A stretch of DNA of 64,000 nt from Tigriopus japonicus (GCA_010645155.1 CM021319.1:5125073-5189072); one strand, 5' to 3'; positions 35,400-49,039 are shown, counted from the stretch's first letter. Numbers and translations: made by a program. Notes: a model not told the origin generated them from the letters alone.

Positions 35400-36437
35400 G
35401 CATAATCAATTGGGAAACCTGGAAACAGAACCATGCTATGCTAGGCATCATGATGCATGGCCACCTTGGGGATGAGCTTTTAGGGATGATTTCACCTATT
35501 AAGGCCCGTCAGAAAAAATCAAGGTTCCGGAAGATTGAAATATTTGCTTTGAGGGACCAGAAAACCCTTGACTATTTTGAAGCATATTAAACGATTGAGT
35601 ACCCGAAAAGTCGCTAATGAAAAAAGTTTCTTACAAGAATTAAAAAATCATCGTCATAGACTAATCAAATAAAAGTCTTGCGATGAAATTGTTCCAAGGA
35701 CAAGATTATTGACAGGCAAAAAAAGCCAGAAATATAGGCAGAAAGTTCATGTTATGGTGATGAGTCTCACGGGGCTTTCATAATCTCATACAAAGTAACA
35801 TTCGGTCCCCTCGTTAATAATTGAGTGTATTCTACAAGGGTTGGGCAGGTGCATATGAAATGAGTTTATTCTATGCACGATTCCGATAATTCTTTTTAAC
35901 CAGATATTGGTTTTAATAATGAATGAGAAATGACCACAAATAGAGACGATTTTGTATATAGAAAGAAGGCATAAAAGTTTCCTTATGGGGCAACTTTGGG
36001 TCATAAATAATTCAGTCTTGGAGTCCAGTCGGAAAAAGGGACCTCAATTCCTAGTTTCGACAGTGACGTTAAATATATGTACTTAATAAGAAGGTGAAAG
36101 ATATTTCCTCAGTTTTTGCTCAGTAAAAAATTTGCTCAGTGAAGGGATCACCTTAGCGAATCATACAAACTGTTTTAAAAAGTAAGTTTTATTTTAAAAA
36201 TTAATATAACGGAAAGAAAAAAAAGATTAAGACATTTCTTTCACGAACGTTCGGGGTTGTCACGAGTTAGAGTCAAATACCAAATGAAGAATCATTTAAA
36301 ACACATTACATTTGTGATGAAATTGTACCAATGTAAGTTGAAGAAAACAGTTTTAGCATACTCGGGCAAAATAATTTTGAAATTGATTGACTCGTGATAA
36401 TAACTTTGATTTTGTGTTCAAGAACAACTCAATCAAC

Positions 36438-36764
36438 AAAAACATCAATGAGGAGCATTTTCAGTCTGAAATTTCATTGAAAGCTCTTGTTCAATTCGAG
36501 TAAACCATCCATCATTATCTTAAAGTGCGTTAAATAGTTTTTACTCAATATTTTGATAACAATTCTTCAAAAAGATTCTTTCACAGCATGTATCTGTCTC
36601 TTGGACGTTAAAATTTGTGTGCAATTGTGTGATAGGCCATCTGCAAGCCTTCGTAGATATCTTTGAAACAAATCACTTGCTCACTTTACTACCATGGGGA
36701 CAAGGAAGTTGGCCCCGGTTGGCCCCAGAGGAAAGAAAAAAAAAGTTGTCAAAAACCTGGGCCT
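36438..36764. repeat. duplicated segment, copy 2, abutting the minisatellite
   Basis: This is the direct copy of 34950-35399 lacking the 124-bp internal block. It stops about 40 bp before the 17-bp array begins. Confidence 0.8.
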
Positions 36765-36804
36765 TGCGTTTTGAACGCAAATGTTGCAAGTTTCAATGAG
36801 TTTT

Positions 36805-39800
36805 AAGGACGGGCGAGTTTAAAGGCCGGCCAAATTTTTGCAGATGGGCAAGTGTTGTGAACTGGCGAGTTTTGTTGACGGGTGAGTTTTGATGATGTGT
36901 GAGTTTTGATGATGTGTGAGTTTTGAGGATGGGCGAGTGTTGATAACGGATGAGTGTTGATGACAGGCAAGTGTTGATGAAGGGCAAATGTTGATGCGGG
37001 CAAGTGTTGATGAAGAGTGAGTGCTGATGACGGATGAGTTTTGAGGATTGGCAAATGTTGATGACAGGCGAGTGTTGATGTCGGGCAATTGTTGTTGCCG
37101 GGTGAGTTTTGAGGATGGCCGAGTGTTGATGACGGGCATGTGTTGATGACGGGCAAGTGTTGATGACGGTCGAGTGTTGATGACGGACAAGTGTTGATGA
37201 CAGGCAAGTGTTGATGACGGGCAAGTGTTGATGACGGGCAAGTGTTGATGACGAGCAAGTGTTGATGACGGACGAGTGTTAATGATGGGTGAGTGTTAAG
37301 GACGGGCGAGTTTTAAGGAAGGGCAAGTGTTGAGTATGGGTGAGTGTTGATGATGGGCAAGTGTTGATGACGGGCGAATGTTGATGATGGATGAGATTTG
37401 ATGACAAATGAGTTTTGAGGATGGGCAAATGTTGATATGGGCAAGTGTTGATGACGAGTGAGTGCTGAGGAGGGGCAAGTGTTGAGGACGGGCAAGTTTT
37501 TAGGATGGGTGAGTGTTGATGACAAGCAAGTGTTGATGACGGGTGAGTTTTGAGGATGGGCAAGTGTTGATGACGAGTGAGTTTTGATGATGGGTGAGTT
37601 TTTAGGATGGGCGAGTGTTGATGACGGGCAAAAGTTGATGAAAGGCAAGTGTTGATGACGGGCGAGTGTTGATGATGGGCAAGTGTTGATGACGGGCAAG
37701 TGTTGATGACGAGCAAGTGTTGATGCTGGGCGAATGTTGATGATGGACGAGTGTTGATGACGGACAAGTGTTGATGACGGACAAGTGTTGATGACGGATG
37801 AGTTTTGAGGATGGGCAAATGTTGGTGGCAGGCAAGTGTTGATGACGGGCAAGTGTTGATGATGGGCAAGTGTTGATGACGGGAAAGTGTTGATAACGGA
37901 CGAGTGTTGATGACGGGAAAGTGGTAATGACGGACAAATGTTGATGACGAGCAAGTGTTGATGACGGACGAGTGTTAATGACGGATGAGTGTTAAGGACG
38001 GACGAGTTTTGAGGACAGGCAAGTGTTGAGTATGGCTGAGTGTTGATGATGGGTGAGTGTTGATGACGGGCGAGCGTTGATGACGGATGATTTTTGATGA
38101 CGAATGAGTTTTGAGGATGCGCAAATGTTGATACAGTCAAGTGTTGATGACGGGTGAGTTTTTAGGATGGGCGAGTGTTGATGACGAGCAAGTGCTGATG
38201 ACGGCAAGTGTTGATGACGGATGATTTTTGAGGATGGGCAAATGTTGATGACAGGCGAGTGTTGATGACGGGCGAATGATGATGACGGGCAAGTGTTGAT
38301 GACGGGCAAGTGTTGATGATGGAAGAGTGTTGATGATGGATAGGTGTTGTTGACGGGCGAGTGTTGATGACAGACGAGTGTTGAGGACGGGCAAGTGTTG
38401 AGGACGGGCGAGTTTTTAGGATGGGTGAGTGTTGATGACGAGTGAGTGTTGATGATGGGTGAGTTTTTAGGATGGGCGAGTGTTGATGACGGGCAAAAGT
38501 TGATGAAAGGCGAATGTTGATGATGGACGAGTGTTGATGACGGGCAAGTGTTGATGACGGACAAGTGTTGAAGACGGATGAGTTTTGAGGATGGGCAAAT
38601 AATGGTGGCAGGCAAGTGCTGATGACGGGCAAGTGTTGATGATGGGCAAGTGTTGTGAACCAGCAAGTCTTGATGACGGGTGAGTGTTGATGATGGGCAA
38701 GTGTTGTGAACCAGCAAGTCTTGATGACGGGTGAGTGTTGATGATGGGCAAGTGTTGATGATGGGCAAGTGTTGATGACGGGCAAGTGTTGATGGCGGGC
38801 AAGTGTTGATGCTGGGCAAATGTTGATGATGGGCAAGTGTTGATGACGGGCAAGTCTTGAGGATGGGCAAATGTTTGTGGCAGGCAAGTGTTGATGACTG
38901 GCAAGTGTTGGTGACGGACCAGTGTTGATGATGGATAGGTGTTGTTGATGGGCGAGTGTTGATGACAGACGAGTGTTGAGGACGGGCAAGTGTTGAGGAC
39001 GGGCAAGTTTTTAGGATGGGTGAGTGTTGATGACAAGCAAGTGTTGATGACGGGTGAGTTTTGAGGATGGGCAAGTGTTGATGACGAGTGAGTTTTGATG
39101 ATGGGTGAGTTTTTAGGATGGGCGAGTGTTGATGACGGGCAAAAGTTGATGAAAGGCAAGTGTTGATGACGGGCGAGTGTTGATGATGGGCAAGTGTTGA
39201 TGACGGGCAAGTGTTGATGACGAGCAAGTGTTGATGCTGGGCGAATGTTGATGATGGACGAGTGTTGATGACAGGCAAGTGTTGATGACGGACAAGTGTT
39301 GATGACGGACAAGTGTTGATGACGGATGAGTTTTGAGGATGGGCAAATGTTGGTGGCAGGCAAGTGTTGATGACGGGCAAGTGTTGATGATGGGCAAGTG
39401 TTGATGACGGGAAAGTGTTGATTACGGACGAGTGTTGATGACGGGAAAGTGGTAATGACGGACAAATGTTGATGACGGGAAAGTGTTGATGACGGACAAA
39501 TGTTGATGATGGAAGAGTTTTGAGTACGGGCAAGTGTTGATAACAGGCGAGTATTGATGACTGACAAGTGTTGATGACGGATGAGTTTTGAGGACTGGCA
39601 AGTGTTGATGACGGACCAGTGTTGATGATGGATAAGTGTTTAGGATGCGCAAGTGTTGAGGATGGGCGGGTGAGTATTGAGGATGGGCGAGTGTTGATGG
39701 CGGATGAGTGTAGATGAGGGATGAGTTTTGAGGATGGGAGGGTGTTGAGGACAGGCGAGTTTTGAGGATGGGCGAGTATTGTGAATGGGTGAGTTTTAAG

Positions 39801-39860
39801 GACAGGTTAGTGTTGAGGATGGGCAAGTGTTTAGAATGGGCGAGTGTTGAGGACGGTAAT
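36805..39860. repeat. 17-bp minisatellite, about 180 copies (about 3 kb)
   Basis: The unit GTGTTGATGACGGGCAA is tandemly repeated with much variation (for example GGATGGGC, GACGGACAA, GAGTTTTGAGG). Because 17 is prime to 3, each minus-strand frame reads the same 17-residue period built on INTCPSSTLARHQHLPV. That explains long overlapping open frames (up to 513 residues at 37992-39533) in all three minus frames. About 500 bp at 37450-37940 recur at 38961-39468 (offset 1511, rising to 1528 after one extra unit), so the array has higher-order duplication. No start context, splice signal or expression evidence supports a protein. Confidence 0.95.
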
Positions 39861-42741
39861 GCATCGCAACTGACCAGAGCAGAGCTCTCTAAAAACCCAA
39901 TTAGCTCCTCCATCTCAATGCACTACAATGTGTGTTCTCCCAGCCCGCCATTCCTAATCGGATCTCTGAGACAATGCTTGGGGTAATAATAAAATAACAT
40001 TTTATTCTCATTCTCAATTAATATATTTTTGTTGACTTAAACATAAATACAGGTTCTTAACCTCAAAACTGCCGTTTTTTAGACGGCGATTTTTGAGGAT
40101 GGCCAAGTTCCTAACTTTCAATGTTCAGTTTATAAGATGTTGAGGGTCAAACATTGTTCACCACACCTGCATGTCCCAGAGATATGCAGGGAAAATCTTT
40201 GGTTTTGCCAGTTTGACCTGAGCACTGAAAAAATAGCCTTTTTCTAAACCTGGTTTTATTGGTCGAGTGTTTTTGTTGATTTTAAAGCTCAAGGAACTTA
40301 GGCTCTGGCACTGCACTTACTTTTTCGAAATAGCATAGTTTCATTGCTCATATTTCTGGAACAAGTTCAAAAAAGGGTTAAACGGGCAAAACTTGGGAGA
40401 GTTAATTGCATAACATATTTGTTTGTTGCAAATATTGCAAGCTTTCCAGGCAGATGAAGTGTGTTTCATCTTGCTTCTAGATGTATTCAGTTTTCTGTTG
40501 TACCCAGTGAGCTATTGTATTCAGTTGTCTGTTGTACTCAAGATCCTTGCCACCTTTTTAAAATATTTTAGATTTATAAGAAATATTATTTGGGCCCTTA
40601 TGATTGTTTTGGGGTCTCAATTATGGCTCACGACAAGCTGGCCATTATGTTTAAGTATGTTACTGTAGCGTTGTCTGCTGTCTCTTGTCGGCCCCCATTG
40701 GAAACCCAACAAAAAGTGCGGGAACTCCTTCCCCTTGTTAAAGATTTCCTTGGTCAGGAGCAAAGTAAAGTATCCCTTGGATGCACAGACCACAGACCAT
40801 ATAATGGCTAGACCTCGCTTCATGCGAGAAAGAAGAACTAAGCCCAGCTTGAAAAAATAAAGGCTTGGGAAACCCCATCAGTAGGATCCGGAAAAAATAT
40901 TTGCAAAAAAGTGACAAAATATCCAATATATATTTTCTTCAAAAGGCCAAAATATTTGGAAAAAAAGCCGAATATTTAAGAAATATTCTTTTTGACAAGG
41001 TCATTATTTGGTATTTTTGTCCGTGTGCACCGATTTTCCAAATTCGTCTCTGGTGAATTTGATGCATTTGGCCGTTTTTTGGAGGCATACTTGAATCTAA
41101 TTGATTCAAAAATATAATTTGCAATTTGCATCAATAGATGGCGCAGTTTTTTTTCATGGATGACAGTAGTTGGATGTGAATGTCTATAATCTTAGTACAA
41201 ATGCCATTTTGTAGAGGTTTTTGTATTTTTGGTGCATTTTTGGTAAGTCCTATTGAGCATTGGCCGTGCATTTATTTTCTTTAATTTTGCTTAAAAAAAA
41301 ATTTCTGACTCAAATATTCGAGAATATATTTAATTTTTCTTGAAAAAGCCAAAATATTTCAAAATTCGACGAAAAATGGATAAATATTTTTTCAAGTTAC
41401 AATGGTCAGTTGTCGGTTTTGATGGGTTCAATGATCTACTTTTTTCCTTTGATCTCTTGAATTCCATCAATGACAGAGATTACCATGGTGAGTGGAAAGA
41501 TTAATAGTTTTTTGCTTTCGCTGCTTTTCAACGTGCATTTTCAATCTTTAGATGCAGAGATCTGAACGCCAATCTATTAAGATGGAAACGTCTGAATATT
41601 CGGCACATTAATGGAAAAGCTCTGTTTCAAAGCATCCCTTCTACCGTTCATATCTCATTTTTCTCGAAATATATTCGATCAAGGCATTTGGCGGAACTCA
41701 TCTTTAATTTTGGCAAGAATTTTACGCACTTCAAGAAGTTTGGTCAAGATCGAGAGAATTTTTTTTTCAACTTTCTGGCTAGCATTGTAGAGTGGGAGGT
41801 TAGTCCGGACGGGTATATTCCCATTTCGAAAACGGCATCGCTGTCTTCCAAAAATTAGAAGAGTTTGTGATTTTGCGTAATCTCTCCCAACACCTTGGTG
41901 TAGCAACCGGAGCAAAGAATGTTTTGGTTTTTTCTATTGATTCTGATCTGACTCAGTATGTCCACGTTGCCCTTAGTAGCTTGTCAAAGAGCTATAGAGT
42001 TAAACCTTCACAAAAGGTGGGTAAGGCTAAGTTTAAGTTCTAAGATGAACACTGGGCCCTTTTTGTCGAAAGATTAGGAGATTTGGATTTGATTTCAACT
42101 TTGAACCATCCATAAATGAAGCCATAAATAGGGCGATTTCAATTTTTGATACATGTTTTGTTAAGTCTAGGTCCAAGAAAAAAGCTATTTAACTAAAAAC
42201 CTTTTAGTTTTAACATTTTTGATTAACTATTTTATCCATACTTACGTTCATTTTTGACCCCAAAAGCCGAAAAACGCTGGTTTTATCAATCACACATTAC
42301 CAATGATTTCGTACAGCTTTTCAACGTCTCGAAAAACTGATTTTATGATGTTTTTTTGAGTTTTGAAGAATGTCAAAATATCTCAAAATAATATATTTCA
42401 ATAAATAGTAATTTGGTAAAATTAATACATAAAAGTAATATTTTTTGTTCACTCCATTCATCTAAGCAACTTACTTTTGGCTTATTTTTTTTTTACTTTC
42501 CCAATTGGTAATTATATTGTGAGTTATAATTTACAAGTATATGAAGGCCCGAAGATATACTACTTATTTTTGTTGCAACTTTAAAATATAATATCAGTTT
42601 GTTTCTTTTATTTGATTTTGACTCTGATTTTGATATCTGTAGATATGCCTTGGAAAATGGTTGTCACGATTTTACTGATTGGAATTTGCTTAGCTTTCAT
42701 CTAGAAGATGGTGCAGGTCTTTTCTGATGTTTTGTGAGAAG
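39861..42741. other. non-genic DNA right of the minisatellite
   Basis: No supportable gene. It includes one copy of a dispersed repeat (40890-41395). A segment near 42240-42420 is an inverted relative of 54640-54780; both contain CCGAAAAACGC-type and CTCAAAATA text. The short frames have no domains. Confidence 0.6.
40890..41395. repeat. dispersed repeat, copy 1 (about 500 bp)
   Basis: This aligns by eye over its full length with 57485-58015 in the same orientation. Shared landmarks include TTTTTGACAA, GATRGCGCAGTTT, GGTACAAATGCC-type text, TTTGTAGA and GTAAGYCCTAYTG. The class is unknown, with no TIR or coding domain recognised. Confidence 0.6.
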
Positions 42742-44131
42742 GAGTGATGGCAAATTTCTGCAAATTTCTGCGGCTGTTGGCAGAAAATGGCAGAAAGTGG
42801 CAGAAAATGACAGAAAGTGGCAGGAAATGGCAGAAAGTGGTAAAAAATGGCCGCTAATAGACAAAAGTACGCATAGACTGATGTTCAATTACAAATCTGC
42901 TTTTGTAGAATGAGATTAAAAGAGTCAAATATATTTAAAGATTACACAAATACTTGAGACAACTAGTTTACCTACAACTACTAACTCAAAATTAAATGTA
43001 AACATCATTGTTGTTGCTAAAATAACTAGAATTACACATTGTATTTGAAAACACGTCTTTACATAAGATATTCCTTAGTTTAAAATCGTCATTCTTTTCA
43101 TGTGCCATATAGTGATAATAATTCAGACTGAGATAAGAACTTCAATTGAAAATATGACGAAAGTTTATGTGAAATAATAAAAAACTAATAAAAAAAGATA
43201 CTATTATTTTGCAGCTCAAAGTCACTTAAATATTAGATAGTGTTGAAGTGGGATATAAGAATTAGATTATCCCTATTTCTAGAATGCTTGATGTTTATTA
43301 GTTAATAACCTAATTAATTAAACGAATTAATATAAGAATTGTGTCCCAGAAAGTATTTGTTACAACTTTCTGTAAAGCCCCAATATCGATTTCTCTGAAA
43401 AGAAAACAAAAATGACTTGTTTGGTTTTAAAGTAATGCATTTTAAACTAATTCGGTTTAAAACAAGCAAGCAACTGCAAATCAGACTTTGTTAAAACAGA
43501 ATGTTAAGTCGTAATTTATACATCAGACATATTGCAATTGTTGAAGGTAAGAAAGCCAGTGTTTAATTTCATTTTATATGTGAGTAAAAGAACTTGACTT
43601 AAAAATAACCATTATTTTCTTCAAATGCTCCTTGTAAGACTTTGTTGTAATTGGATTCGAAAAATATACCTTAGGCCTTAGTATTCAAATTTAAAAACGT
43701 TTTGCATTTACGATATTTAAACATTATAAAAACCAATAATTCTCAGCTATTGTGTTCAAATAGTGACCCAGCATTGCAGAATGCAATTACATTCGAGTTC
43801 CAACTCTGTGTGTATGAGACGAAATAAAAGTGCTCGATTTGGCTACCCTGACTTCGAGGGAAACTCAAAAACGAATCGAGGAGATCGATTTCACGAACTT
43901 CTACCTTCCTTCTTCGATGCAATGAGCTTTGGAGGGATGGTAAGGCCATGGTTAGACATCAAAAGTGCCAAATTTTATCGCTTTAAGTATTGAATATATT
44001 GATTTATATGAGTTTCTAGAAAAATTATTTCTGCCATTTTCTGCCACTTTTTTCACATGAATAAAAGCCATTTTCTGCCACCAATTTCTACCAGGTGGCA
44101 GAAAATGGCTTTTATTCATATGCCATCACTG
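42742..44131. mobile_element. possible hAT-like element bounded by AGTGATGGCA ends
   Basis: The left GAGTGATGGCAAAT and right TGCCATCACTG ends are inverted. Both are followed inward by TGGCAGAAAATGGCAGAAAG-type tandem repeats (42775-42845, and inverted at 44030-44110). The 8-bp flanks GTGAGAAG and GGGAGAGG agree at six positions. The interior includes sequence also found at 50025-50215. No transposase was recognised. Confidence 0.5.
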
Positions 44132-45667
44132 GGGAGAGGCCTTATTTAATTCCAAATGAACACCTCTATATTGTACTGGATCTAGGTATGGAATTGTACA
44201 TGAATAATTTGCGCAGTAAGCCAAACTATTTGAGTGAATCAAAATGATCTTTCTGGCTCTTTCTTTTTACCCGAGATGTGCCAGTTTGTGTTTGACGGTT
44301 ATGGAATGGTAGTAATGTGACATGAATCACATCTTGCTTGATCTTTGACGTGACAGATCTTCACCATCCTTTTTTTTATTTTTCTTGCCCGAAGAAGCAG
44401 GAAAAGAAGAAGACGAAGGAGGAAAGGAATGGAATGGGCAAGGACACCTTCTCTTCAGCCGTCCTGATCAAGCACAGAGGATTACTTAACTGAGATCCCT
44501 CTTCTTGATCGGCATTTTTCTCCGACTTTATCAGAGCAGACAGACCCATAGTAGGTATGGCAAATAGTTGTGCATCATTGTGTGTATGTGTCGTTGAAGA
44601 AGCAAACGTCGAGGCACCCAAGGCATTCGTTCCATCCATCCATCCGACAATCCGTCCATCCACCCATCCCTTCGTCTGCTGATAGGACCAGGACGGCTAG
44701 ATATGTACAAGGTACGAGGTGATGTCACACGTTCAATTATTCTTGACAAGCAAAAGGACGACCAGACTCAGTCAGACTCGGGATGACAAGATGGACATTG
44801 GACAATCAAGTGCAAACTCGTCAGCAACCTTGTTAAGGAAACGTCGCCAAAATTGATGAACTGATGACGACCATGACAATCGTGGTGGCACTTCGGCGAA
44901 AGCCGGGTGAGTCAATTAAAAGGAACTGTATCTTCCCGAGACCCAAAAATGGGGGCTCGAAACACATGTACAGTATACATACTGACATTCTCCAGAACAT
45001 AATTTTTCCAAAACCTTACTGCCTGTTAGGTGGTTGCCGACGTGATATCAGAAGCTGGATCATACCCTGGCAAGTCAATTATGGACAGGAAATGCCTTTT
45101 TACTTGCCGGTCTACAATCAAGAGTAAATTTGAAATGGAAACGAATTGATGTGTTTATTCGGTTCCAATTGGACCTATTTGGAAGATGAAACTGGAAGTT
45201 CGTTTGCTGAGGACGAAGGAATACTCACAAAGAAGTCTCCACTAAAAGTTAACAAACAAATGATAGTAGGAGCCGACCAATTAAGGCCAAATCTTCAGTG
45301 TTTGATCAAATGATCAGTTTTGAAAAGAACGGATCAAAATCCGGGTTGCAAATTCCGGCACTGAAATACACTAGCCAAACATGGATTTGTCCCAAAAGAT
45401 CTCTTGAAAATAACAACAAACACGAAAAATCATGATAGTATTATGTGTTTCGAGTTGGATTTTTGGCGGAGTTTTGCCATTTTGGTTTTTAGGGTCAAAA
45501 ATCTGACCACAACTAGATTTTTCAACAGGCAATAGACTTTATCTGCCATAAAATATGGCAGTACTGCCAACTCGAAGGGGCAGACAGACCTAACATTTTG
45601 TTGGACAATTGTCAGGCCCAAGCTGACCTTTGGCTGTGATGTTTTCCAAGCAGTTGTGCCCAAACAA

Positions 45668-45845
45668 NNNNNNNNNNNNNNNNNNNNNNNNNNNNNNNNN
45701 NNNNNNNNNNNNNNNNNNNNNNNNNNNNNNNNNNNNNNNNNNNNNNNNNNNNNNNNNNNNNNNNNNNNNNNNNNNNNNNNNNNNNNNNNNNNNNNNNNNN
45801 NNNNNNNNNNNNNNNNNNNNNNNNNNNNNNNNNNNNNNNNNNNNN
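45668..45845. other. assembly gap (178 N)
   Basis: A run of N bases. Reading frames that cross it are meaningless. Confidence 0.99.
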
Positions 45846-47195
45846 TAATTTTGATTGTAAATGTGAAGGACTAAACAAAATCCAATATAATCATTTTTGG
45901 TTCCATCTTAAAAATAGACGCTTCCCAAACTCCAAAAACAGACTTGCAAAGCAAGAAAATCACACACCCAACTAGGGTATTGTAATATGTAAGCTTATTT
46001 TCCCTCTCTCCAATTTATGTTGCACTAACATGGACTTAAATGTCTTTAGAATGCATAAGACTGTCAAAACTGGTGCTCCATATTACAGTCCAGAAGGGCA
46101 CATTTTGTTTGACTTAATTATAAGGAACACGCTATCGGTGTCAGTGTCGACACCATGACGTCACGTTGGGTGCCGGTTGGTACTAAGACAAATGTTGTTA
46201 GCAATGCAAGCCATTACATTCACACAACTTCTTTGTTATTCCTCTACTTGTACACAAAATATCAAATTCCTCTACGACTCATTTTCTTACATTTTTTCTT
46301 TCATATTTTGCTAATGATCAAATATTTTTGAACCCTGAAATATTCCAGGCCTGCCAAATTGATCTTACTTCCAACCAATATTTCAGTATTTTTGGGGTGG
46401 AAAAAAAACAAGTCCTTTTGAGCACTTTCTTACTAACCACAAATTTCCAAGTAACATTTGCATTGCTAAAGCATTGAAATGGTAATCTTTTATTTTCTGA
46501 CCATGACCTAACTTTGAACTCTGATCAATACAAATTGGCAACCCTGAACTGAACAAATAATCTGGAGTCGAACGTTTGAAAATGGACATATGCCAATGCC
46601 GGGCGTTTTGAACACTCGAGGATAAAAAATGCCAACTTTAGCATAAAGAGCATGTCATACACGTGTCAATGCAATCCCGCAAAAATTATCGTACCAAACG
46701 ACTGGAAAAGTAGGAACAAAAAGTGTTTAGTCGCGCAACAGACCATTAATGTGTTTATTGTCCATAAATGAAAATTGTAGCAAATTGAAACTGAAAATTG
46801 TCAAGATTGGCTTGAACTGGGTTGATTGTTGGCTCCTGGTGAATATATTGACGAACTTGTTGAACACACATTGGTACTTGGATAGTCAGTAATGGCTTTC
46901 GAACTGTAGAAAGCAAGGACTCGATCATTGGCGAACTTCCTGATTGAAATATAAAATAGTCCACCACTTAAATCGATGAAACATGGACGAAAGGAAGGGT
47001 ATAAGCTGTATAAACCCATTTCTTGGCATCCCACGGCTTCCTTTGCATCACGAGGTCAGTAAAACCATGATGTCACATCACTTATGAGCATGGTCTGAAG
47101 TTTCTCTTATTAAGTCCTTATAAACTTCATTTTGTGGCCCACTAACAAACTGTCGATTGACTCTAAATTGATCTCAACAGGTGGAATGAGTTAGA

Positions 47196-47861
47196 TCAGT
47201 TGTAAGCTTTATTTTCAAGACCATGGACAAGTTTTTGTTGCTTGAGTTTTGGTCGTTTCTTGATGGCAATGAAGCACTCGTAGAACTGCTTTCTGTTGAG
47301 AAAATACGCACTTTTCAACTCCATGGAATCACAAGAGCCACCCATAAAGGCAAAAAGCCATCTTTGGGTACATTTTTCCAACATTTTGATGGAAGAATAC
47401 TCGAGTAAAGCAGACGTCCTCATTTTGTTTCCTAGACCATCATGGCTGACTAAGAATTCAGTCTGACTACGTAGCAACAGATTCAAAACATTTCTGTAGT
47501 CCAATACAGAAAGCCGGAGGTAACCAACAGTGTCTTTGATTAAGCAAAACAAAAAGTGAACCCTTGGGTAAAACCCTTTGTCTTTATTTCCTAAACTTTT
47601 CAGGTTACCAAAAGATCGTTCCATAATTTGGAAATCTTTCGGAAAACTTGAATGTCGCATAATGAGCCTGAATTTGGCCACCCTAAGGCAATTTCTATGT
47701 CTTGTTGATTTCGAGAAAGCCCGAAGACATGAGATAAAAAAATAAAAAAGGATGTCAATTTTGAGTGGTACAGGAATTTGAAAAAATTCCTCCGAACTCT
47801 CTGTGATCCAGGTGAATGATTTATCATAATGGCAGTCATTGCTAACAACCTTCCGCTTCAA
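47196..47861 (-). other. unrecognised 221-residue open frame
   Basis: This is the longest non-repeat frame in the right half. Composition is protein-like (Lys/Arg/Leu/Phe/Ser, several Cys), with no low complexity, no signal peptide and no domain I can name. A second minus frame (47600-47848) overlaps it, so even the correct frame is uncertain. It could be a decayed transposase or chance. No splice signals or promoter elements were identified around it. Confidence 0.2.
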
Positions 47862-48624
47862 ATCTTTGCAATGCTGACGTGACGTTGATGGGCAACTTCA
47901 ACACAGGTGTCGGTGTCGGTGTCGGCGTGGGTGTCAACCTTGCGGTGTCGGTGCCGGAGTCGAGGGCAAAATTACCGCTGTCACCATTGACTTCTATTAA
48001 TACTAGACCGAGTGTAAGCCTAAAAATGTGTCTCCGGTCGCCAACTGTTGAGCGGACAAAAGTGCTGGAGCAATTGAAATGTGTGACCAGGCAAATGTCA
48101 ACCATGCAAGTGATGGGTCAAATGTGGAATTCAGTAATGTTTTTAGGTCATTCTTTGTTATTGTTGGTGGTCACTTTCGTGAAAGAACCAAAGACGTCAC
48201 TAGGTGACCATGCCATAGATTTGAATATTACATCTACGAACTTTTTCGCCAATACATTGAATAAGTCTTTGGTAGGAAGAACACAAATTTAAGCTTTTGC
48301 GTTATGTAGGGTTAATCCAATGCATATGTGGACAAAAACTGACTTGTGGCTTCAAGAACGAGTTTTGAAAAGTTGGTCTTGATTCACATGTTTGGTTACA
48401 CTAACTGTCCCCTCAACAGTTGTGAGGGAGACATTTTCCTCATGAATTCAACGCATTCTGCCCCGCTTGCCAAATCAGCCAGACTAAAGCTTGCACGCTA
48501 TCTAGTGATTATAATTGATCTAAGGCTGTCACCCATCCCAAGGTTGAAGTCAAGGTGACTTGTTGTTTGTTTGGGCACAACTTAAGTAACAATCTTCGGA
48601 AATATCAAGTTTTCACCTGCAACC

Positions 48625-48800
48625 TTTGCTCTTCAACATTGAATGGAGAGCATGGCGGGAATATTACACGATGGAACTCGAAATCGAACTAGTTCGAGTG
48701 TTGCCTATGGTCCCGGTTTAGGTCTTTCCAAAAAGTTCACTACAACCTACCCTTTTTAACAACGATATCTTTCGAGTGAAAACGGGCAGTATCAAAACAA
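48625..48800 (+). repeat. inverted partner of the repeat at 58960-59110
   Basis: The text ATTGAATGGAGAGC, GCGGGAATATTACACG, ATGGAACTCGAAATCGAACT, TTTAGGTCTTTCCAAAAAGT and CCCTTTTTAAC appears in the same order on the minus strand at 59110-58960. It is a dispersed repeat of unknown class; both copies retain the ATG-GAACTCGAAATC start-like stretch. Confidence 0.65.
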
Positions 48801-49039
48801 AGAGAAAAACTGTTCTAGCAGCTTGCAAGAAATAAGGGTTCGAGTTTTCGGCTCTTGAAATACTTGTTTCATCAAGCTCGTCTTCATCTACGATAGAGAG
48901 GAGGCAAATTTCAACGCATGATGTGCGGTTACTCTATGGAAATCAAAACAATAAAAAGATGTTCACATCTTACAGCTGACGAAACTCAAAATTTCGTAAG
49001 CTGTTTTGCGTTTGTCAATAACGTAATAATGTAAATAAT

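Noticed and set aside
37279..39567. Long overlapping minus-strand frames (up to 513 residues) rich in His/Ser/Thr/Pro
   Set aside because: All are readings of the 17-bp minisatellite; the same peptide period appears in every frame, and no gene signals are present.
45612..45878. Open frames spanning the N run
   Set aside because: Their length is made of unknown bases.
47879..48292. 137-residue plus-strand frame
   Set aside because: Its start is a degenerate GGTGTC repeat (Gly-Val run), an opposite-strand frame is equally open, and no domain is seen.
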